64,000 bases of DNA from Caccoplasma sp905210875. Lineage in GTDB: Bacteria; Bacteroidota; Bacteroidia; Bacteroidales; UBA11471. The notes under the pieces are model-generated. The model was given only the letters and a program-made list of their open reading frames with translations, searched no databases and had not been told where the DNA came from. The stretch spans positions 744,001 to 808,000 of the forward strand of contig OZ007034.1 in NCBI GenBank assembly GCA_963931635.1, read 5' to 3'. Shown one piece after another: positions 43,555 through 52,184 of this stretch (the first letter of the stretch is position 1; each line of letters opens with the position of its first letter). A program made the translations under genes and the position numbers.

Positions 43555-44286
43555 CTAATTTCGTCGTGTGCACACCACCTGGTCTTTATATTTAAGATTG
43601 ATGGTGCGATACTTGTTCCACCCGCACTTCGAGAATGCCTGCTCATAAAGGCAGCGGAGATTGGCGAGTTTTTCTTCATAGGCAGTGAGCGGTCCCATGA
43701 GAATGCGGTGATCTCCCACCCGGGGTATCAGCTCTACATTCTGATTACCGTCGACACAAATCTGTTCGATTTGCGCCCGCCAGAAATCATTCTCCCGCAG
43801 AAAACAGGCAAACGGATAGAGCGATTCCCGGGCAAAAGCCGATGTAATGTGCCCCGTAGCTACCGGCACCGAGACAGCCTCGGGTAGGTCGGCCGGCATT
43901 ATTTCGCCGTTTTCATCGAGAAAATAGGCAGCACTGTCGCCCAAAACGCGCAACACGGGCACCCGCTGGGTGAGGTCAATACGCAACAAGCCCGATGGGG
44001 TCTTGTAGCACCGTACCTCCTCAATGAGGCGATTGGAAGAGAGAAGATGTTCAATCTCTTCGGTATCGATATCCTGCAAAGGAGTATTCTCTTTTGCCGA
44101 AATATGTCGAGACAGATATTTCCTTACCTCGTCGGCCGATACGTAACGCACCCGTGCGCTGTCGACCACCGTCACACGGAAGCCCGTGTACCGACGGTTG
44201 TGCGCAACGGCCTCTCCCCATACCAGCGAAACCAGCAGGTAAAGAGCGAGAAGCGCGGCCACTATGTAGGTAAGATAACGTTTCAT
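43555..44286 (-). CDS. ftsQ: Cell division protein FtsQ
   Basis: Bitopic membrane protein that links early and late divisome proteins. One membrane segment at residues 5-25 (LTYIVAALLALYLLVSLVWG) follows a very short cytoplasmic end. A POTRA-like domain comes next (SADEVRKYLSRHISAKENTP, then IDTEEIEHLLSSNRLIEEV), with a beta domain to residue 243. Sequence identity within FtsQ is low; the call rests on topology and its place between murC and ftsA. It overlaps murC by 4 bp. Confidence 0.92.
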   Translation of the reverse strand: MKRYLTYIVAALLALYLLVSLVWGEAVAHNRRYTGFRVTVVDSARVRYVSADEVRKYLSRHISAKENTPLQDIDTEEIEHLLSSNRLIEEVRCYKTPSGLLRIDLTQRVPVLRVLGDSAAYFLDENGEIMPADLPEAVSVPVATGHITSAFARESLYPFACFLRENDFWRAQIEQICVDGNQNVELIPRVGDHRILMGPLTAYEEKLANLRCLYEQAFSKCGWNKYRTINLKYKDQVVCTRRN

Positions 44287-45662
44287 CGGGCAAGTATCTC
44301 CTCTTTTATCGCCGGCAGCAGGCGGTCTATGTCGCCGGCTCCGAGTGTAATAAGGACTTCAAAGTTACGGCCTTTTATTGTTTCGAGCAACTTTTCTTTA
44401 CTACAAAGCTCTTTCTTTTTGCATTTTACCTTGTCAAAAATAATTTGCGAGGTAACGCCGGGTATCGGTTTTTCGCGCGCCGGGTAGATATCGAGCAGTA
44501 TCAGTTCGTCGGCCAACGACAGTGATTTGGCGAATTCATCGCAAAAATCACGTGTCCGGCTGTACAGGTGAGGCTGAAATATCACCGATATTTTCTTGTC
44601 GGGATACAAGGCTCGCAATGACGTAAGACTGGCCTTTATCTCGTCGGGGTGATGGGCATAGTCGTCGATGAGAACCGTCTGCCCCTCACGTATCCAGTAA
44701 TCGAAACGACGTCGGGCACCTGCAAAACTTTTCATGGCCCGACGCATCTCATCGGGGGTAACGCCGTTGAGCCAAGCCAGTGCCATGGCCGCCACGCCGT
44801 TCTCTATATTGACCCGCACGGGTACACCCAGGTCGATGTCGGTGACAACGCCTTCGGGGTAGACCCAGTCGAAGAGAATCTTCCCGTCGCCCATGCGGAT
44901 ATTGCGGGCATAGAAATCGCCGCCGTTGTCGAGCGAATAGGTGTAAAGACGTACACCGGGTGCCAGTTCGGGCTGCAATGGGAGGCCTTTTTTCATAATC
45001 AGTACGCCATCGGGACGTATCAGCGAAGTAAAGTGCCGGAAACTTTCGAGATATGCCTCACGTGTACCATAGATGTCGAGATGGTCGGGGTCGGTTGCCG
45101 TAATCACCGCCATATAGGGACGCAGGTGATGAAACGAACGGTCGTACTCGTCGGCCTCTATGACGACCAGGTCGCTACGGTCGGAAAGGATGAGGTTGCT
45201 GTCGTAGTTTTTCAGTATGCCTCCGAGAAAGGCGCTGCACCCTACGGCCGACTGGGCCAGGATATGGGCCGTCATGCTCGATGTTGTCGTCTTCCCGTGC
45301 GTACCGGCAACACAGAGACCGCGGCTCTCACGGGTTATGAGGCCCAACAGTTCGGCCCGCTTCACCACACAGAAGCCATGCGCACGAAAATAAGCGAGCC
45401 CCTCGTGGGTATCGGGCACAGCCGGTGTATAGACAACGAGCGTTGTCTCGGGGTTGCGGAAAGATACCGGTATCAACTCGGCCGACTCGTCGTAGAAAAG
45501 ACGCGCGCCTTCGCGTTCAAGAGCCTCGGTCAGCTCCGTTCGGGTGCGGTCATAGCCGGCCACCAGAAAACCTTTGGCCAGGCAATAGCGCACCAACGCA
45601 CTCATGCCGATGCCACCCGCACCGACAAAATAGATAGATGTATAGGCTGTCAACGCTTTCAT
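44283..45662 (-). CDS. murC: UDP-N-acetylmuramate--L-alanine ligase
   Basis: First amino-acid ligase of the peptidoglycan stem peptide. 459 residues with the Mur-ligase N-domain IYFVGAGGIGMSALVRYCL, the ATP loop VAGTHGKTTTSSMTAHIL near residue 117, and EADEYDRSFHHLRP. IDDYAHHPDEIKASL near 345 is the MurC-type C-domain motif. It overlaps ftsQ by 4 bp and murG by 4 bp, which shows tight translational coupling. Confidence 0.96.
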   Translation of the reverse strand: MKALTAYTSIYFVGAGGIGMSALVRYCLAKGFLVAGYDRTRTELTEALEREGARLFYDESAELIPVSFRNPETTLVVYTPAVPDTHEGLAYFRAHGFCVVKRAELLGLITRESRGLCVAGTHGKTTTSSMTAHILAQSAVGCSAFLGGILKNYDSNLILSDRSDLVVIEADEYDRSFHHLRPYMAVITATDPDHLDIYGTREAYLESFRHFTSLIRPDGVLIMKKGLPLQPELAPGVRLYTYSLDNGGDFYARNIRMGDGKILFDWVYPEGVVTDIDLGVPVRVNIENGVAAMALAWLNGVTPDEMRRAMKSFAGARRRFDYWIREGQTVLIDDYAHHPDEIKASLTSLRALYPDKKISVIFQPHLYSRTRDFCDEFAKSLSLADELILLDIYPAREKPIPGVTSQIIFDKVKCKKKELCSKEKLLETIKGRNFEVLITLGAGDIDRLLPAIKEEILAR

Positions 45663-46777
45663 TTCGATTTCCTCTCCGCTACAATTTCCAATATGATGTC
45701 GGCAATACGCGATGCCGAGTCACGCTGTGCCAAGGCCAGAATACGCTGGTGCATCTTTTCGAGCAGGGTGTCGTTCTGCACGATTTCCACGGCCGTGTCG
45801 ATAAGACGGTTCACCGCCTCACTATCGGGCACAAGCAAAGCCGCCCCCTTCTCCGAGAGAGCCATGGCATTCTTGGTCTGATGGTCTTCGGCCACATTGG
45901 GCGAAGGCACCAGAATAGCCGGTTTACCCAGGAGGCATAGTTCCGAAATGGAGCCGGCTCCGGCGCGGGAGATTACCAGGTCGGCAGCCTTGTAGGCCAT
46001 GTCCATGCGGGCAATAAAGGGGGTCTGCACGACATAATCGTAATGCTTTCCTTTCATCGCCTCGCGAATGGAGGCTTCGTAGTAACTGCCGCTCTGCCAG
46101 ATGAGCTGCACCTCGTTACCGGGAATATGGTCAATAGCCGCCAAAACGCTCTGGTTGAGGGTACGTGCCCCCAGGCTGCCGCCGACTATCAGAATCGTCT
46201 TTTTCTTCGGGTCAAGGCCGAAAAAGGTGATGGCCTCTTCGCGCGAGCAGGTTATCTCCTGCAAGGACTGACGCACGGGATTGCCTGTGAGAACGATGCG
46301 CTCCTTGGGGAAGAAGCGTTCCATATTGTCATAGGCAACGCATATCTTCACCGCCTTTGAAGCCAACAGCTTGTTGGTGACGCCGGCATAGGAGTTCTGC
46401 TCCTGAATCAGGGTAGGCACCCCACACCGGGCAGCTGCCCACAAGGTGGGACCACTGGCATATCCACCCACACCCACGGCAATGTCGGGACGGAACTTTT
46501 TTACGATGGAACGGGCCTTATAGAGGCTCTTCACCAACCGGTAAAGCACCCTGACATTTTTCCAGAGATGGCGGCGAGAAAACCCGCTGATGGGCAGTCC
46601 CACAATCTTGTATCCGGCTGCCGGCACCTTTTCCATTTCCATACGATCCTCGGCTCCGACAAAGAGTATCTCGGCCTGCGGGCATTTTTCTTTCACGGCA
46701 TTGGCTATGGAGATAGCCGGGAATATGTGTCCGCCGGTACCTCCACCGCTCACCAACAATCTTATTTTATTCAACAT
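45659..46777 (-). CDS. murG: UDP-GlcNAc:undecaprenyl-pyrophosphoryl-MurNAc-pentapeptide GlcNAc transferase
   Basis: Membrane-associated GT28 enzyme that makes lipid II from lipid I. 372 residues. The N-terminal glycine-rich loop GGGTGGHIFPAISIANAV is at residues 11-28, a second loop at VGVGGYASGP, and the UDP-GlcNAc site in ILIVGGSLGARTLNQ and RAGAGSISELCLLGKPAILVPSP (two consecutive segments). It starts 12 bp after ftsW. Confidence 0.96.
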   Translation of the reverse strand: MLNKIRLLVSGGGTGGHIFPAISIANAVKEKCPQAEILFVGAEDRMEMEKVPAAGYKIVGLPISGFSRRHLWKNVRVLYRLVKSLYKARSIVKKFRPDIAVGVGGYASGPTLWAAARCGVPTLIQEQNSYAGVTNKLLASKAVKICVAYDNMERFFPKERIVLTGNPVRQSLQEITCSREEAITFFGLDPKKKTILIVGGSLGARTLNQSVLAAIDHIPGNEVQLIWQSGSYYEASIREAMKGKHYDYVVQTPFIARMDMAYKAADLVISRAGAGSISELCLLGKPAILVPSPNVAEDHQTKNAMALSEKGAALLVPDSEAVNRLIDTAVEIVQNDTLLEKMHQRILALAQRDSASRIADIILEIVAERKSK

Positions 46778-46789
46778 AAGTCTCTCTAT

Positions 46790-48049
46790 TTATATTTGAG
46801 CCGGATTGGGAGCCGATATATCTCCGGTCTCCTCAGCCCGAGGCTCTTCTACATTTTCATTTTTCCCGGTCTGCCGGGCATATCGACTCACGCTGAGCAT
46901 GATGCCGAAATAGGCACTGGTGATGAGAAACGAGGTTCCTCCCCGGCTCACCAGTGGCAACGGTTGCCCCGTGACCGGGAAGAGACCCACCGAAACACCC
47001 ATATTGATTAGTGCCTGGAAGGCTATCATCATGGCCAATCCCGTAATGAGGAACGCCGGGTAGGCCTTCTCACAGCGCCGGGCTATCACTCCGGCCCGCA
47101 GAAGCATCGACATATAGAGCACCATGACAAAAATACCTCCCACCATACCCATCTCTTCGACGATGATGGCATAAATAAAGTCGGAGAATGCCTGCGGCAG
47201 GAAATCGCGCTCCCGGCTGTTACCCGGGAAGACCCCAAACACACCGCCGTTGGCCACCGCCATATAGGCGTGTTGGGGCTGGTAGTTATCTTTTCCTATC
47301 TTCTCTTCGTAGGCCGGTTTTCCAAAATTCTCAACAAAGCGCATCGTACGTGCCCCCACCGTGGTGAGACGGGAATTACCAAGAACAGGGAAGGGCTTTT
47401 TCTCGGTCTGCTCATACTGATACATCTTTACCGACACCGGAACAATTATAGCCAGAGCCACCACCACGGCAGCAGCCAGTATGGCCAGTTTCTTGGTCTC
47501 GACCCCAGCCACCATCATCATGCAGAAGCCTACCAAGGCCAACAACGCCGACGTCGAAAAGTTGTCGACAAAGATAAGTCCCGAGAAAATCACCACCACG
47601 ATGAGGCTCCACTTGAAGGCATCGGGCGTAACCTTTCCGGTCTCCTTGGAACGGAAACGGGCCAGGATAAAGGCCAGGGTAATGATGGTGGAGAGCTTGG
47701 CCAACTCCGAGGGCTGCACCGATATGCCGAAGATATTGAGCCAACGACTGGCATCGTTCACATTCGAGCCGAAGATGTCGACCCAGAGCATAAGTACAAA
47801 CGACACCGGAGCCAGGACAAGCATCAGCAACTTACACCACTTGTAGTGAAAATTATGCATGATAACCACCAGAGCCGTTCCCGCCAGCACAAACGAAATC
47901 TGTCGCATGGCCGGTCCCAGGAAATCGCCTCCCCTGCGTGTAAGGAAACTCGACGAGCTGTATACCTCGACAATGGAAATGATGCACAGCACGAAGTAGA
48001 CCCCCCAGAGGAATCGGTCGCCCTTGAATATGGTATTGTTTTCGTTCAT
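46790..48049 (-). CDS. ftsW: Lipid II glycosyltransferase / division protein FtsW
   Basis: SEDS-family polytopic membrane enzyme that polymerises septal peptidoglycan with FtsI. About ten hydrophobic segments over 419 residues. SEDS marks: ASRWLNIFGISVQPSELAKL near residue 105, the long periplasmic loop with VENFGKPAYEEKIGKDNYQ, and the late block INMGVSVGLFPVTGQPLPLVS with the conserved GGTSF after it. The C-terminal cytoplasmic tail is acidic. The location between murD and murG supports FtsW over RodA. Confidence 0.95.
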   Translation of the reverse strand: MNENNTIFKGDRFLWGVYFVLCIISIVEVYSSSSFLTRRGGDFLGPAMRQISFVLAGTALVVIMHNFHYKWCKLLMLVLAPVSFVLMLWVDIFGSNVNDASRWLNIFGISVQPSELAKLSTIITLAFILARFRSKETGKVTPDAFKWSLIVVVIFSGLIFVDNFSTSALLALVGFCMMMVAGVETKKLAILAAAVVVALAIIVPVSVKMYQYEQTEKKPFPVLGNSRLTTVGARTMRFVENFGKPAYEEKIGKDNYQPQHAYMAVANGGVFGVFPGNSRERDFLPQAFSDFIYAIIVEEMGMVGGIFVMVLYMSMLLRAGVIARRCEKAYPAFLITGLAMMIAFQALINMGVSVGLFPVTGQPLPLVSRGGTSFLITSAYFGIMLSVSRYARQTGKNENVEEPRAEETGDISAPNPAQI

Positions 48050-48082
48050 TTCACACGTGCTATTTGTTACAGATTACAGGTA

Positions 48083-49420
48083 CTACAAGCGGCGCACACA
48101 CTCCTTGAACTGCCGGCCACGGTCTTCGTAGCTGGCAAAGAGGTCGAAGCTGGCACAGCAGGGCGAGAGCAGCACCGTATCGCCGGGCTCGGCGGCAGCA
48201 AATGCCTTCTCGACAGCCTCCTTCATCGACAGGGCATCGCCGGCCATGGCCACTTTACCGTCGAAAAAGTCGTGCAACTTGCGGTTGTCGACTCCGAGGC
48301 ATACGATGGCCCTGACCTTCTGCTTGACCAAGGCCTCGATTTCGGTATAGTCGTTACCCTTGTCCTTGCCGCCGAGAATGAGCACGACAGGGGTCGTCAT
48401 GCTTTCCAGCGCATACCAGCAGGAATTGACGTTAGTGGCTTTGGAATCATTGACAAACGATACACCGCGTACGGCGGCCACTTTTTCGAGGCGATGTTCC
48501 ACCCCTTCGAAATCGGACAGGGCCTCGCGCACCTTCTCTTTCTTGATTTCCAGAATGCGGGCCGAAATGCCGGCGGCCATCGAGTTGTAGAGATTATGGC
48601 GTCCCGGCAACGAGAGTTCCTCCTCGGGCATGACAAAGAGGTCGCCGGGGGTCTCGATGTAGAGCTGCTCATCTTCGACATAAGCCTTTACACCCTCTTC
48701 ATGGGTCTCGGCAAAGGGATAGAGCCGGGCCTTCAACGGATACTTCGACAACTCGCGGGTGATGATGGGGTCGTCGTTCCAGAAGATGAAAGCATCGTCT
48801 TCGGTCTGGTTCTGGATAATCCTGAACTTGGCATCGACATAGTTCTGCATATTGTGCCCGTAGCGGTCGAGATGGTCGGGTGTGATATTCAGCAACACGG
48901 CAATGTCGGCCTTGAAACGGTACATGTTGTCGAGCTGGAAACTACTCAACTCTATGACGTAATAATCGAAATTTTCGGTCGCCACCTGCAAGGCCAGACT
49001 CTTGCCCACATTCCCGGCCAGGCCCACATGCAAACCGGCCTTCTTCAAGATGTGGTAGGTGAGCAGCGTGGTGGTAGTCTTGCCGTTGCTGCCGGTGATG
49101 CATATCATGCGGGCATGGGTGTAGCGCCCGGCAAACTCTATCTCCGAAATCACAGGCGTACCCTTTTCTTTAAGGGCCACCACCAGAGGAGCGGTCTCGG
49201 GAATGCCGGGACTCTTCACCACCTCATCGGCACAAAGAATCTTCTCGGCCGTGTGGCCGCCCTCCTCCCACTCGATGCCATAATCGTCGAGTTGTTTTTT
49301 GTAGACATCTTTGATGCCCGACATATCCGAGACAAAGACATCATATCCCTTGACCTTGGCCAAGACTGCGGCACCGGCACCACTCTCGCCGGCCCCCAAT
49401 ACGACAATGCGTTTTTTCAT
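48083..49420 (-). CDS. murD: UDP-N-acetylmuramoyl-L-alanine--D-glutamate ligase
   Basis: Adds D-glutamate to UDP-MurNAc-L-Ala. Start at ATG 49420 (MKKRIVVLGAGESGAGAAVLA), 2 bp after the mraY stop; the longer frame to 49531 lies in mraY. 445 residues. ATP loop ITGSNGKTTTTLLTYHIL near residue 110, NITPDHLDRYG near 185, and the C-domain FVNDSKATNVNSCWYALE near 320. Confidence 0.96.
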   Translation of the reverse strand: MKKRIVVLGAGESGAGAAVLAKVKGYDVFVSDMSGIKDVYKKQLDDYGIEWEEGGHTAEKILCADEVVKSPGIPETAPLVVALKEKGTPVISEIEFAGRYTHARMICITGSNGKTTTTLLTYHILKKAGLHVGLAGNVGKSLALQVATENFDYYVIELSSFQLDNMYRFKADIAVLLNITPDHLDRYGHNMQNYVDAKFRIIQNQTEDDAFIFWNDDPIITRELSKYPLKARLYPFAETHEEGVKAYVEDEQLYIETPGDLFVMPEEELSLPGRHNLYNSMAAGISARILEIKKEKVREALSDFEGVEHRLEKVAAVRGVSFVNDSKATNVNSCWYALESMTTPVVLILGGKDKGNDYTEIEALVKQKVRAIVCLGVDNRKLHDFFDGKVAMAGDALSMKEAVEKAFAAAEPGDTVLLSPCCASFDLFASYEDRGRQFKECVRRL

Positions 49421-49422
49421 TT

Positions 49423-50676
49423 TTATCGAGTTTTCAACGTTACCAGAGTCATTACCGCCAAGATGATACCGACAATCCAGAAACGAACCACGATTTTCGA
49501 TTCGGGTATCGGAGCAAAGGGTTTCTTCCATAAGGCATCGATACTGTCGCCTGCCTTCTGGAAATGGTGGTGCAAAGGCGCCATCTTGAAGAAGCGGCGA
49601 CCCTCGCCATAGCGGTGTTTGGTGTATTTAAAATAAGATACCTGCATGATGACCGACAGACTCTCTACCAGGAATATCCCGCACAGGAGCGGTGTGAGCA
49701 GCTCCTTGTGTATCAGCACGGCAAAGACACCGATGATACCGCCTATCGTGAGGCTGCCGGTGTCGCCCATAAAGACCTGGGCCGGGAAGGCATTGTACCA
49801 CAAGAAGCCGATGGTTGCTCCGATAAAGGCACACGAGAAGACCACCAGCTCTTCACTGCCCGGTATATACATGATATTCAGGTATGAGGCGTAGGCTATG
49901 TGGCCCGACAGGTAGGCCATGATGGCCAGTGCCACGCCGATGATGGCCGACGAGCCGGTGGCAAGGCCGTCGAGACCGTCGGTAAGGTTGGCACCGTTTG
50001 AAACGGCCGTTACCACAAGAATCGTAACCAGAATGAAGATAATCCAGCCGGCCGTCTGGGCATGGTCGCCGAGGAAAGGCACCAGGTCGGCATAGTCGAA
50101 GTTGTTGTTTTTCACAAACGGTATGGTGGTCTGCGTCGACTTGATATTCTCGGGCAGATATTGTACCTCGGCCGTATCGTCCTTCTGCACGGTGATGTTT
50201 TCCCGTATCACAACGTCGGGGCTCAGATAGAGCGAAAGCCCGACGATAAGCCCCAGGCCCACCTGTCCGAAAATCTTGAAGCGTCCATGCAGCCCCTCCT
50301 TGTTATGGTGTTTGAGCTTCATGTAGTCGTCGAGGAAACCGATGGCTCCCATCCACACGGTCGTAATGAGCATCAATATCATGTATATGTTGTCGAGGCG
50401 TCCCACCAGCAGGCAGGGCACCAGTATGGATATGATGATGATGATACCCCCCATCGTCGGAGTGCCTTTTTTCGACATCTGGCCTTCCAGTCCGAGGTTG
50501 CGCACGATTTCGCCTATCTGCATACGTTGCAGGCGCGAGATGATGCGCCGGCCTATAATGGTAGAGATGAACAGCGACAAGATAAGCGCCATGCCCGAGC
50601 GGAACGATATATACCGGAATACTCCCGTTCCGGGAATATCCCACTCATCGAGCAGTTGAAACAACGGATACAACAT
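49423..50676 (-). CDS. mraY: Phospho-N-acetylmuramoyl-pentapeptide transferase
   Basis: Polytopic enzyme that makes lipid I on undecaprenyl phosphate. 417 residues with about ten membrane segments. Catalytic aspartates lie in FLDDYMKLKHHNKEGL, NLTDGLDGLATGSSAII, and NAFPAQVFMGDTGSLTIGG, and the histidine motif is MAPLHHHFQKAG. Slightly longer than proteobacterial MraY because of a periplasmic insertion near residues 170-210, common in Bacteroidota. It starts 32 bp after murE. Confidence 0.96.
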   Translation of the reverse strand: MLYPLFQLLDEWDIPGTGVFRYISFRSGMALILSLFISTIIGRRIISRLQRMQIGEIVRNLGLEGQMSKKGTPTMGGIIIIISILVPCLLVGRLDNIYMILMLITTVWMGAIGFLDDYMKLKHHNKEGLHGRFKIFGQVGLGLIVGLSLYLSPDVVIRENITVQKDDTAEVQYLPENIKSTQTTIPFVKNNNFDYADLVPFLGDHAQTAGWIIFILVTILVVTAVSNGANLTDGLDGLATGSSAIIGVALAIMAYLSGHIAYASYLNIMYIPGSEELVVFSCAFIGATIGFLWYNAFPAQVFMGDTGSLTIGGIIGVFAVLIHKELLTPLLCGIFLVESLSVIMQVSYFKYTKHRYGEGRRFFKMAPLHHHFQKAGDSIDALWKKPFAPIPESKIVVRFWIVGIILAVMTLVTLKTR

Positions 50677-50708
50677 TTTTTCTTTCCTTATCTATTATAT
50701 GTATATGA

Positions 50709-52172
50709 TTACTCGGCACAGGATTCGCCGAACAGGCGTTCGACCTCTTCTCTGTCGTCGAAATGATGTTTCACTCCCTCTATCTCCTGATAGTCTTCAT
50801 GGCCTTTGCCGGCAATGAGCACGACATCGCCCGGCCGGGCAAACTGGATGGCGGCACGTATGGCTTCGCGCCGGTCGACGATAACCAGTGTCTTGCGGCG
50901 CTGTGCGGCGTCGAGGCCGGCTACCATGTCGTCGAGAATATCCTGCGGCTTTTCAAAGCGGGGATTGTCCGAGGTGAGTATCAGCCTGTCGCTCCATTTG
51001 GCCGCCTCCTGGGCCATGAGAGGGCGCTTGCCCTTATCGCGATTGCCTCCGGCTCCCACCACCGTGATGACGTGTCCCCGGTTGCCTACGACTTCGCGTA
51101 TCGATGAGAGGACATTGGTCAGTGCGTCGGGCGTATGGGCATAGTCGACAATGGCCGTATACTTCTGCGGGGCGTGCAGTGTCTGGAAACGTCCCGACAC
51201 CGGGACCAGACGGCTGAGTGCCACCAACACCTTATCGGGATTCTCACCCAAAAGGCAAGCTGCGCCATAGACCGCCAGCAGATTGTAGGCATTGAACTTA
51301 CCCACGAACTGCACCTCAACCTCCCGTCCGTTCACTTCGAGAGTGGTGCCATCGAGGCGACTCTCGATAATACGGCCTTTATAGTCGGCCAGTGTATTCA
51401 GAGCATAGGTATGCTTCTCGGCACGTGTATTCTGCAACATGACCAGTCCATTCTTGTCGTCGGCATTGGTGAGGGCAAAAGCATCGGAAGGGAGAGCATC
51501 GAAAAATCCCTTCTTGGCTTTGAGGTAAGCCTGCACGGTCTTGTGATAGTCGAGATGGTCGCGTGTAAGGTTGGTAAAGATACCGCCGGCAAATTCGAGA
51601 CCGGCAATGCGGCGCTGGTCGACCGAGTGGGAGCTCACCTCCATGAAGGCATAGCGGCATCCGGCGTCTACCATCTCACGCATCAGACGATGCAGCGTCA
51701 ACGGGTCGGGGGTAGTGTGCTCGGTAGGCACGGCCCGGTCGTCGATATAGTTGCACACCGTCGACAAGAGACCCACCTTCTCGCCGAAAAGGCGGAACAT
51801 CTCGTAGAGCAGCGTGGCCGTGGTCGTCTTGCCGTTGGTGCCGGTAACACCCACCAGGGTAAGCTGCTGCGACGGTTCACCATACCAGGCCGAGGCCAGC
51901 AGGCCGAGAGCCTCCCGGCTGTCGGGGGTGAGTACATAGGTTACCGTCGAAGAAGGCTCGGCAGGCAACTCCACACACACAATGGCGGCAGCGCCCTGTG
52001 CTTCGGCTTTGGCTATAAAGGTGTGGCCATCGACCGAGACACCCCGCACAGCCACAAAAAGAGAACCGGCGGCCACCCGACGCGAATCGGCTTCGACCGA
52101 CGTTATTTCGATGGAATCATTTCCCAGTATCTTCGTTACTTTGAGCGTACGAAGAAGATTTTTCAACTGCAT
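50709..52172 (-). CDS. murE: UDP-MurNAc-L-Ala-D-Glu--meso-2,6-diaminopimelate ligase
   Basis: Third Mur ligase. 487 residues. ATP loop GVTGTNGKTTTATLLYEMF at residues 108-126, YAFMEVSSHSVDQRRIAGL near 175, and the C-domain DYAHTPDALTNVL. The specificity motif TSDNPRFEKP contains DNPR, the signature for meso-diaminopimelate rather than lysine, so the wall is expected to be of the DAP type. It begins 12 bp after ftsI. Confidence 0.96.
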   Translation of the reverse strand: MQLKNLLRTLKVTKILGNDSIEITSVEADSRRVAAGSLFVAVRGVSVDGHTFIAKAEAQGAAAIVCVELPAEPSSTVTYVLTPDSREALGLLASAWYGEPSQQLTLVGVTGTNGKTTTATLLYEMFRLFGEKVGLLSTVCNYIDDRAVPTEHTTPDPLTLHRLMREMVDAGCRYAFMEVSSHSVDQRRIAGLEFAGGIFTNLTRDHLDYHKTVQAYLKAKKGFFDALPSDAFALTNADDKNGLVMLQNTRAEKHTYALNTLADYKGRIIESRLDGTTLEVNGREVEVQFVGKFNAYNLLAVYGAACLLGENPDKVLVALSRLVPVSGRFQTLHAPQKYTAIVDYAHTPDALTNVLSSIREVVGNRGHVITVVGAGGNRDKGKRPLMAQEAAKWSDRLILTSDNPRFEKPQDILDDMVAGLDAAQRRKTLVIVDRREAIRAAIQFARPGDVVLIAGKGHEDYQEIEGVKHHFDDREEVERLFGESCAE

Positions 52173-52184
52173 AATTCACAATTT

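Noticed and set aside
47270..49612. 780-aa plus-strand open frame
   Set aside because: It is antisense to ftsW, murD and part of mraY, whose motifs are intact; such long shadows are common in GC-rich coding DNA.
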